A stretch of 13,101 nt of DNA from J038 sp036734085 (GTDB lineage: Bacteria > Chloroflexota > Anaerolineae > Aggregatilineales > Phototrophicaceae), in NCBI GenBank assembly GCA_036734085.1, contig DAIMZF010000090.1, positions 1 through 13,101 of the forward strand, in the 5' to 3' direction. Positions within the stretch are counted from its first letter, which is position 1, and each line of letters starts with the position of its first letter. This document shows positions 1-6,553 of the stretch, one piece after another. Below the pieces are notes generated by a model. The model was not told the origin of the DNA, did not search any database, and saw only the letters and a list, made by a program, of their open reading frames with translations. A program made the translations under genes and the position numbers.

Positions 1-3000
1 TAATCCTGCATGGGCCACCACATACGCACGTAGTCGAATTGCTGGTAAGCGTCTTCCAAGAGTGGCTGAACACGCGGGTTCATATCCGAGCCAACCAACA
101 CCGCAACAACGCTTTCCAGTTCCTGCTGGGTGGGGACGCGCGTGCCGATGTAAATGGCAGACCCGGCATCGCGGAAGTCGCGCAGATACCAGCTACCCGG
201 CCATGAGAATTTATGGTCGTACATGATACGCATGTCCGTGCCGCCCGTCGTGCGAATGCTGAGGTCGCGCAATTGCTCCACGACAAACTTATTGGAGGGG
301 CCAGCATGGGCATAAACCAGAAACTCGGTAGCAAGGTCATAGTTGATGTAGTTTGCCAACCACGAAACACGGAAGGTAAACAACGCCAGGCCAACAAAGA
401 CAACGAGCGCAAACATACGGCGGACGTGCGGCCAGCCCGTATATTTTGAGGCCAGCCAATAGACGCCTGCCGCTACCCCACCAAAAACAACCAACGCGGC
501 CAGCCAGCTATATGTCCAGCGTAAATCCTGCTGAGATACGCCGTTAAACGGCGGTTGACCGCCCAATATTGGCAGTATCAACTGCAAGAAAGCGACAACC
601 AGTAAAGGAAAGAGCAACAGTAACAGCCAGCCATAGTTGACAAACTTCGTCCACTGGATGCGGTCAATCACGCGGCCAAAGTACCAGCCTGTGAGTAGAA
701 TCATCGGCACAGTGAGATGCGTGGCAAGCCAGGGCATCTTCTCGCCTGCGAGAGTGTATCCGAACAAGTTGAACACGGCCCACCATGACACAAAAAGCAA
801 GAAAGGCACATAATTCAAGCGCCAGCCTTCGCGCTCACCGACTTCTTGCGGGATTGCTTCAAACGGGTCTGCGTAGTTATCTTTGAGTGCCTGCTCGCGC
901 AGGTTTAGCGTGGCTGAAGGCATAAACCAGACCATCAAGCCCGTGAAACCGAGTGCGAAGATTAGCACGCCTAAAAGCGCGGCTACTAAACTGCTGACCG
1001 TGAACAGCCCTAAAATGCTGACATCCTGCCCGGCGTGAAGAAGCATATTAAACAGCATCAGACCAAAGCCGAAGGTTGCCACAAAGCCTAACACAAAGCC
1101 CACCCACAGCGTTTTTGTCGGCGCGGGTAGCTCCGAAGCATACCAGATCGTATCGGCCTCGCGGTTGAGGTCGGGTTCTGGCTGGTCGGGCGCGCCATCA
1201 AAGCGATTATACGCTTCTTTGAGGTCTTCTGCGGTGATGTGTACAACGGGCGTTTCGGCGTCTAAGTCGTCTGTTGTGTCCTGTGTCGCTGGATTGTCGT
1301 GGAAGTAAGATATTGAGCCGGCCATGTGTGGCAAGTCATCACGCTTGGATTTGTCATCATCGGATAGATATAGAGGTGCGCCATCTAACTGTAGGTCGCG
1401 CTCCGCACGTTTGCGCCAGAAGAAGACCCATCCGGCCACCATCGCCAGCAAAGAGCCGACAATGGGCAAAAATTCATACATGGGCATGATGATATTGGTG
1501 TAGTAATACTGCGGCTGACTGCCCCGCCGGACGCCTTGCTGTTCCATCCAATATTGCAGGCTGTAAACCATGCCACTTGCCAAGCCCTGAATGTTGCTGA
1601 AGACGGTCGTAAAGAAGATGGCGAACAACACATGGAAGACCGTCGCGGCGATGAGCCAACGCTTCCAGTTCCACGCAAGGCCAACGGCTATAGAGATGAG
1701 TGCCATAGGCAGGAAAGCCAAGAAGCCAATGACGAACTGCCCTATCTGCGCGGGGCTACTGACGGGCAGGATGTTTTGAATCCATGCAAGCTGGCCGCCA
1801 ATGCGTACCCAATCCACTGCCTCACTGCTTGCCATGCGGATGAAAACCGCCGTTAGCCAGGGAAGGATGAGCGACCCCATGACGATGAGGACATCAAGCT
1901 CCGGGAAGTGTTTAACCTCTCGCCACCAACCTTTGGCTTTGGTGTAAATCATCAGGCCGATGACAACGGCGGCCAACGCCCAAGCGATGACAAGCGGGTA
2001 TTCTTTAAATGTTGTGACGCCCGAAACCACACCGGCGGATTCCGGGTTGAGGGGGTCGGGCTGGTCAAAAACTTCAGTCGTGCTGACTACACGCGATGAT
2101 TCGTGCGAGAGTTCTTCCACGACGATTAGCACAAGGAAGAAGGCTAAAATAAGCACAAAGATATAGCCGAGATGGACGAGAAACTGGCGGCGTAGTGTAA
2201 TACGCACGGCGCTATAAACCAACAAGACAGAGAGGGACGCAATTAGCCCTAACGAAAGCGAGGCCGCCGTTGTACTGGTGCGGACGACTTCCCCAAAGTC
2301 ATTGGTGGTGGTCTGATGAGAGAAAGCATTGGTGATAACAAACATCAGCAAGAGCGAAAATGTGCCCACGAGAACATCTAAGGCGGTGAGATGCACCGCA
2401 CGGGCGCGATACGCCCAAATTGCTGTGCCGATGAGTACCGTCAGGGTGAAGACGAGGGTTAGCCCCGTCCATGCCAAGAAGGTGAGAAAATCCACCGTGA
2501 CCGCGCCGCCAGAAAACAGTGCGGCAAACTGATTAACGACAAAATCCGCACGTTCTGTGAGTGTGGGGTACTGGCCTAATGTGATGGTGATGACAACAAT
2601 CATAGCCAGTGTGACCGCGCCCGCCGTGAGTACAGACATCATGAGGGCGTAGAAGGCCATGCGACCATCCAGCTTAAAGTAATGCTGGCACACCCGCGCA
2701 AACCAATAGAACATCAGGAACGCGCCGAAGATAGCGATGTAGATGAAGGCGGTCTCTTTTGAGCCAAGATTCCACAACATGGCCGCCGCGATGATATAGA
2801 GCCAATACGCCTTTCGTCGCACGTTTTGCGGGCCACTGATGTACATTAAGGCCGCCCAAAAAAGCAACATACCGGATAATATAGACGGCGTATCGTGCCT
2901 GATGTAACGATTGTAATACAGCAACATGGGCGAGATGAGCAACATCACAGCGACAAGCACCGCGCCCGTGCGCCCTAGCCAACGGCGCAACAACAACGGG

Positions 3001-3344
3001 AACATCACCATGAGTACGCCAAGAATGGCAGGATAAAAACGGGATGTCGCGTCATCCGCGCCGAACAGCGCGTAAGAGAGCGCGGTCATGTGGAAAAGAA
3101 TAGGGCCGTGCATCATGGGGTTGTGCACATATCTGCCTGTGGCGAATAAGTCGTAGGAGAAAACAGTATGCAGGCTTTCGTCGTGGCTCATGGCACGGGC
3201 TTCCAGCATGTGGAAGCGCGTGAAAAGTGCCAATGCGAAAATCACGATATATGCAATTAGCTCCCAATTGAGCACAACTGAACGGGAGAAAACCGCGTTC
3301 AGGGCGTTGTCGGAGCGTGATTCATCAAATGTTCTGGTCGCCAT
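1..3344 (-). CDS. Agl23-like GT-C family membrane glycosyltransferase (TIGR03663/GT39 type), partial at C-terminus
   Basis: This is an open reading frame of 1114 codons from ATG at 3344 that has no stop before the left edge, so the C-terminus is missing. The N-terminus has a first membrane helix (about residues 28-44) followed by the outer-loop motif AMSHDES with the Asp-Glu pair at 55-56. In GT39 and related GT-C enzymes this is the catalytic acidic site. An HGP (79-81) and the motif RYIRHDTP (146-153) follow, and GEKMPWL lies near residue 865; these are the signatures I associate with TIGR03663. Many membrane segments follow in two blocks separated by a hydrophilic, acidic linker at about 640-742. 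A soluble C-terminal part includes SWYLRDF near 1050. The start is supported by GAGGG four bases upstream, overlapping the stop of the anti-sigma gene, so translation is probably coupled. The expected role is transfer of a sugar from a polyprenyl-phosphate donor on the outer membrane face; donor and acceptor are unknown. The final visible codon is Asp, then a split codon TA-. Confidence 0.88.
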   Translation of the reverse strand, partial: MATRTFDESRSDNALNAVFSRSVVLNWELIAYIVIFALALFTRFHMLEARAMSHDESLHTVFSYDLFATGRYVHNPMMHGPILFHMTALSYALFGADDATSRFYPAILGVLMVMFPLLLRRWLGRTGAVLVAVMLLISPMLLYYNRYIRHDTPSILSGMLLFWAALMYISGPQNVRRKAYWLYIIAAAMLWNLGSKETAFIYIAIFGAFLMFYWFARVCQHYFKLDGRMAFYALMMSVLTAGAVTLAMIVVITITLGQYPTLTERADFVVNQFAALFSGGAVTVDFLTFLAWTGLTLVFTLTVLIGTAIWAYRARAVHLTALDVLVGTFSLLLMFVITNAFSHQTTTNDFGEVVRTSTTAASLSLGLIASLSVLLVYSAVRITLRRQFLVHLGYIFVLILAFFLVLIVVEELSHESSRVVSTTEVFDQPDPLNPESAGVVSGVTTFKEYPLVIAWALAAVVIGLMIYTKAKGWWREVKHFPELDVLIVMGSLILPWLTAVFIRMASSEAVDWVRIGGQLAWIQNILPVSSPAQIGQFVIGFLAFLPMALISIAVGLAWNWKRWLIAATVFHVLFAIFFTTVFSNIQGLASGMVYSLQYWMEQQGVRRGSQPQYYYTNIIMPMYEFLPIVGSLLAMVAGWVFFWRKRAERDLQLDGAPLYLSDDDKSKRDDLPHMAGSISYFHDNPATQDTTDDLDAETPVVHITAEDLKEAYNRFDGAPDQPEPDLNREADTIWYASELPAPTKTLWVGFVLGFVATFGFGLMLFNMLLHAGQDVSILGLFTVSSLVAALLGVLIFALGFTGLMVWFMPSATLNLREQALKDNYADPFEAIPQEVGEREGWRLNYVPFLLFVSWWAVFNLFGYTLAGEKMPWLATHLTVPMILLTGWYFGRVIDRIQWTKFVNYGWLLLLLFPLLVVAFLQLILPILGGQPPFNGVSQQDLRWTYSWLAALVVFGGVAAGVYWLASKYTGWPHVRRMFALVVFVGLALFTFRVSWLANYINYDLATEFLVYAHAGPSNKFVVEQLRDLSIRTTGGTDMRIMYDHKFSWPGSWYLRDFRDAGSAIYIGTRVPTQQELESVVAVLVGSDMNPRVQPLLEDAYQQFDYVRMWWPMQD

Positions 3345-3348
3345 AAAA

Positions 3349-3353
3349 CCCTC
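3349..3353 (-). promoter_or_regulatory. Shine-Dalgarno of the Agl23-like gene, overlapping the upstream stop
   Basis: Reading the minus strand, the anti-sigma gene ends in TAG and the G of that stop begins GAGGG. This is followed by TTTT and the ATG at 3344. The purine-rich site with a four-base spacer fixes the start of the long GT-C gene and suggests that ribosomes finishing the anti-sigma protein restart on it. Confidence 0.65.
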
Positions 3354-3907
3354 TAACTATCTTGATGGGGCGTAATCGCCGCCGCCGGTTTCAATTCAAC
3401 TACTGCCACATCGGTAACTTCTACCCACTCCGCCAATATGGGCGGCGCAGGGGTCAATATGAGTGTTTGTTCTTCCGGTTGTGCTTCGTGCAAGATGCCA
3501 GGAACAGACGTTGCAACCGCGACTTGCGTTGTATTCAGGGTTGCGGTTGGTTTATACGGAGGCGTTGCCGAATTAAAGATCAAGGGCAAGGCTACCATAA
3601 GCACCAAGCCAAGCGAGGCCACGCTCCAGCGCCAATTGTTACCATACCCGACTGAAGGCGGACGCGGCGTAAGTTCATCCTGAATACCCGCCCACACGCG
3701 GTCTAGCTGGGTGGTGGAGGGATGCCCAAAAGAAGGCAACGACGCGGTTAAATCCCTTTGCAGTTGAAGATGATCCCTGTATAGCGCATAACACACGGGG
3801 ATTTCGTCTATATAACGCCCGATACGGCGGCGTACGTCCAGCGGCGTTTCGCCGTTAACGTAAGCGGCCATCTTTGCTTTACAGTACAGAACTTTAAACC
3901 CAAACAT
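3353..3907 (-). CDS. putative membrane-anchored anti-sigma factor with degenerate zinc-finger motif
   Basis: This is a 184-residue protein encoded four bases after the ECF sigma factor, the usual place for its anti-sigma partner. The N-terminal 50 residues follow the outline of the anti-sigma zinc-finger (zf-HC2/ZAS) domain: a Cys at 9, then AAYVNGETP, a run of Arg, and a segment ending PVC at 37-39. The canonical HxxxCxxC is reduced to Tyr32, Ile36 and Cys39, so two of the usual metal ligands are gone. One hydrophobic helix at about 93-111 would cross the membrane. The remaining 70 residues are Thr/Pro/Val-rich and would lie outside. I chose ATG at 3907 because it keeps Cys9; Met13 (3871) is an alternative. 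The inferred job is to hold the neighbouring sigma factor at the membrane until an envelope signal releases it. The call rests on position, topology and the weak N-terminal resemblance, not on a strong family match. Confidence 0.68.
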   Translation of the reverse strand: MFGFKVLYCKAKMAAYVNGETPLDVRRRIGRYIDEIPVCYALYRDHLQLQRDLTASLPSFGHPSTTQLDRVWAGIQDELTPRPPSVGYGNNWRWSVASLGLVLMVALPLIFNSATPPYKPTATLNTTQVAVATSVPGILHEAQPEEQTLILTPAPPILAEWVEVTDVAVVELKPAAAITPHQDS

Positions 3908-3911
3908 CGCG

Positions 3912-4514
3912 TTAAAAACTCACTAACTCATCTAAAAGAGCTTGCCCTTGCGGTTGCAAAATTTTGCGGAGGTGGTCATGCGCAAGCCGAACACGGCTCT
4001 CTGCTGTTTTGGGTGGGCAGTTCATCACATCCGCGATTTCGCGGTAGGTCAGGCTGTGCCCATAACGCAGGATCACGGCTTCGCGCAGATAGGCCGGAAG
4101 TTGAGAGAGCGCCCGCAACAGCGCATCCTGTGCGTTGCGCTGTGCAAGCATCGCCTCTGGCCGTTCCGAAGTCGGCGCGGCCATTTGAGTGCTGAATAGC
4201 TGAGAAATATCAATTTGCGGGATATGCTTACGACGGTAAGTATTGCGGCATCTGCTGACCGCAATCGTATAAAGCCACGTCTTAAACGCGGATTTAGTCG
4301 GTTCATAGCGCGACAGATTTTTAAAGGCGTACACGAACACCTCTTGCAGAACGTCTTCCGCATCCTGCTTGTTTAGCACAAGGCCATAACATAATCGGTA
4401 CACCATAGGGGCGAAGGTATCATATAACCCCGTATAGGCCGTTTGTTCCCCTTGTAAACAAAGTTGGATGAGTGCTAATGCCTCAACCTGTTCTTTAGGC
4501 TGATTTTCCGTCAC
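3912..4514 (-). CDS. ECF-type RNA polymerase sigma-70 factor
   Basis: This is a sigma factor of about 200 residues with only regions 2 and 4, the layout of extracytoplasmic function sigma factors. Counting from the upstream GTG at 4523, region 2 spans about 30-98. It includes the core-binding stretch QDAEDVLQEVF (53-63) and the -10 recognition segment FKTWLYTIAVSRCRNTYRR (80-98). A polar linker (about 100-130) precedes region 4 (about 136-190), which has the helix-turn-helix LTYREIADVMNCPPKTAESR (158-177). The protein directs RNA polymerase to a specific promoter set, probably under control of the adjacent membrane protein. Two in-frame GTG starts exist, at 4523 and 4514. I favour 4514 because AGGTGG sits five bases upstream of it, while 4523 has no clear ribosome binding site. 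It lies in the middle of a string of GT-C membrane proteins, which suggests it regulates that locus or responds to its product. Confidence 0.93.
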   Translation of the reverse strand: MTENQPKEQVEALALIQLCLQGEQTAYTGLYDTFAPMVYRLCYGLVLNKQDAEDVLQEVFVYAFKNLSRYEPTKSAFKTWLYTIAVSRCRNTYRRKHIPQIDISQLFSTQMAAPTSERPEAMLAQRNAQDALLRALSQLPAYLREAVILRYGHSLTYREIADVMNCPPKTAESRVRLAHDHLRKILQPQGQALLDELVSF

Positions 4515-4519
4515 AGATA

Positions 4520-4525
4520 CCACCT
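4520..4525 (-). promoter_or_regulatory. Shine-Dalgarno AGGTGG deciding the sigma factor start
   Basis: On the minus strand AGGTGG is followed by TATCT and then GTG at 4514. The spacing of five bases is good for initiation. The competing GTG at 4523 lies inside this purine stretch and has no comparable site upstream of it, so the protein is probably three residues shorter than the longest reading frame. Confidence 0.6.
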
Positions 4526-4544
4526 GATTTTAGTCGACACAGTT

Positions 4545-4575
4545 ACTATACACACGGGATGCTTAAAACCCTCAA
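4545..4575 (-). promoter_or_regulatory. weak promoter-like sequence before the sigma factor gene
   Basis: The only real gap in the gene string (about 50 bases before the sigma start) contains, on the minus strand, TTGAGG (4575-4570) and TATAGT (4550-4545) separated by 19 bases. These resemble housekeeping -35 and -10 boxes, but the spacing is long and the -35 overlaps the stop region of the preceding gene. No clear ECF-type promoter was recognised, so autoregulation is not shown. This is a candidate only. Confidence 0.25.
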
Positions 4576-6542
4576 CGGTCTGATAATTCAAACAAATTGC
4601 CATCATAAACGTCCTGCCGCACCCACAACACAACACGTTCCAGCGCCTGAGGGCGGTAATTGGGGGCAATTACGCCACTGTCCAACCGGGAAGACCACCA
4701 TGCGAGCGTTTGCAGGCCGTCCAACCAGCTACTGCGCCAGGTGCGGGTTATCTCAAAATCCTGCCCGACGTAAATTGCGCCTAACTGAAGCGAAGGACGC
4801 GACGGTAAATCGAGCGCATCCGCCAGGCTGTAGCTTGGCATGATGATGACCTGCGCGGTGCTGGCTTCGTCCACGCTGGCGACAAACTGTGCATTACGGA
4901 AATCGCGCAGGAGCCATGCTACCGGGCCATCATCCGGCGCGAGGGCAACGACGGATAGTTCCGGGAAACCTTGTGTCTGCCGGAAGGATAGCTCTAGCAA
5001 AGTCTGGCGGAGGGCACGGGTTTGGCTGGATGTGCCGTTGATGAACCAAACTTCCGAAGGGTCGTTAGAACGTGTGCCGACAAGATTCCAGCCACTACCG
5101 AAGCTGGTGAGCAAGACAAAGAGAAATGCGCCAATGACAAACGCCTGAGCAGGCATCCGCGTGCCGACAAGACTTGAGGCCAGAAAATAGCCGATGATGA
5201 TAAACAATGTGGTGACTAAAAAGGCAATCACGCTGACGGCATGGGCATTAAAGGCCGGTTCATTGAGGCGAGAGGCGAATTCCGCAAGGCCGCCATTGGT
5301 CAGCCAGAAGCCACGAGAGGCAATCTGGAAGTGCATGGCAGACATGAGGAACAGGCTAAAACCGATGATGACCAACAGCCACTTACCGCGCCCGGTATTT
5401 TCCGCCGGGAAAGGCCACCATTCCTCGCGGATTTCAATGCGGCGGAACATCTCGACAATCAGGTGGCTGGTCAGCCCGGCGAGGGGAAGTATCAGCCAGA
5501 GGGCGTGAGCCGCCGTCGCGCCGGGATAAATGAGCGTCGCGGCGAGACCGAACAGCACCCACGCCATGAGGAATCGCTCGATAAATGTAATGCGTCCGGT
5601 AGCGTTTAATATGATGACAGCGATTGCGGCAAGCACAAACAAGAATGTTTCGTAGAAAAAAGCAACGGACATGGGATAGAAAATAGGCGCTCCGGCGGGA
5701 CGTTGCCGCCAACCCGAAAAAGAAGCGCGTAAAGTCTCGCCCACGACGCTTAAGCCATCAGGATAGAGCAAGAACCCAGTGGCTACACAGAACACCACCA
5801 GCAAAGCAACGAAAAAACTAAAACTAAGCGGCCATGTGCTTAAGCGCGCACGTACCCCCGCTAAAAAATCGTCGCCCGGTAAATCATCATTGAGGGGGGC
5901 ATCCAACGTGCTGAGCATCAGCGCCGCGCCACCACTACCCAACAGAATAAGCGCAAGGACAAATCCGCCCGGCTCACTGAGGAAAATAAGCGCGGCCAAC
6001 ATGACGGATGTAAAAACAGCGTATCCCGCCACGCCAGACTGCCAGAAGCGAGTTGCACCCCATAAACCGAACAAGGCGAACAATACAGACCAGACGACAG
6101 GGTCGCTAAAGCGAGAGGCGGCCAACAGGACAGGAGAGAACGCAAGCACGAGCATGAGGATAAAGGCGCGGTCACGGCCTAATAACCCACGAAATAAAGC
6201 CACCGATAGCACCACCCCAACACCAGCTAAAGCGGTGGGGATACGGGCGGCAAATTCTGTTGCGCCAAGCACGCCCATGCTCATGCGTTGAAGCCAAAAG
6301 AGCGTGGTGCTATCGGGCAGAATTTCCGCACCGGGCATGGCAGGCATTATGGAACGCCACGCGGCTAAGGCCGCCGGAATCTCCGCTTCGGTCATGGCGG
6401 GCGTGCCAAGCATTAAAAGCCGCGTGATGAGGACAAAGGCGGCAAGAAGCGCCATCAGCACAAATTCCAGGCTGATGCTGACCGGTGCGGATGAAGTCAT
6501 TGGTTGCTGGTCGTGCTGGTTGATTTCTGAAGTCAAGGTCAT
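4572..6542 (-). CDS. divergent short GT-C (GT39-like) membrane protein, paralogue of the Agl23-like protein
   Basis: This is a 656-residue, strongly hydrophobic protein with a roughly 20-residue polar N-terminus, a dozen or so likely membrane helices, and a soluble C-terminal domain of about 150 residues. It follows the outline of GT39/PMT_2 proteins. After the first helix comes AMTEAEI (49-55), aligned with AMSHDES of the long Agl23-like protein; the catalytic Asp position reads Ala53, flanked by Glu52 and Glu54. SRFSDP takes the place of RYIRHDTP, and GEKMPWL is not found. The C-terminal domain contains AWLLRDFRNAQFV, matching SWYLRDFRDA in the long protein, which supports common descent. 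I chose ATG at 6542, 11 bases after the stop of the YYY gene. A longer frame from GTG at 6635 would overlap that gene by 82 bases and adds a non-conserved stretch. It may be an accessory or non-catalytic subunit, or use a shifted acidic residue. ATG at 6500 is another possible start. Confidence 0.8.
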   Translation of the reverse strand: MTLTSEINQHDQQPMTSSAPVSISLEFVLMALLAAFVLITRLLMLGTPAMTEAEIPAALAAWRSIMPAMPGAEILPDSTTLFWLQRMSMGVLGATEFAARIPTALAGVGVVLSVALFRGLLGRDRAFILMLVLAFSPVLLAASRFSDPVVWSVLFALFGLWGATRFWQSGVAGYAVFTSVMLAALIFLSEPGGFVLALILLGSGGAALMLSTLDAPLNDDLPGDDFLAGVRARLSTWPLSFSFFVALLVVFCVATGFLLYPDGLSVVGETLRASFSGWRQRPAGAPIFYPMSVAFFYETFLFVLAAIAVIILNATGRITFIERFLMAWVLFGLAATLIYPGATAAHALWLILPLAGLTSHLIVEMFRRIEIREEWWPFPAENTGRGKWLLVIIGFSLFLMSAMHFQIASRGFWLTNGGLAEFASRLNEPAFNAHAVSVIAFLVTTLFIIIGYFLASSLVGTRMPAQAFVIGAFLFVLLTSFGSGWNLVGTRSNDPSEVWFINGTSSQTRALRQTLLELSFRQTQGFPELSVVALAPDDGPVAWLLRDFRNAQFVASVDEASTAQVIIMPSYSLADALDLPSRPSLQLGAIYVGQDFEITRTWRSSWLDGLQTLAWWSSRLDSGVIAPNYRPQALERVVLWVRQDVYDGNLFELSDR

Positions 6543-6553
6543 TGTTTTGCTAT

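Noticed and set aside
1..2. Possible stop codon at the left edge (split codon TA-)
   Set aside because: Only two bases are visible; comparison with the short paralogue suggests the protein continues, most simply with Tyr.
1536..1856. 106-codon plus-strand open frame
   Set aside because: It is antisense to the uninterrupted long Agl23-like frame and has no recognisable domain.
4073..4363. 96-codon minus-strand frame inside the sigma factor gene
   Set aside because: It is an out-of-frame overlap of the well-supported sigma factor coding region with no features of its own.
4556..4571. GGG/CCC mini-palindrome as a terminator before the sigma gene
   Set aside because: The stem is only three base pairs and is not followed by a T-run, so it is not a credible intrinsic terminator.
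5779..6291. 170-codon plus-strand open frame
   Set aside because: It lies wholly opposite the short GT-C gene, its product is low-complexity Lys/Thr/Ser/Pro/Ala sequence of the kind made by the antisense of hydrophobic codons, and no ribosome binding site or family resemblance was seen.
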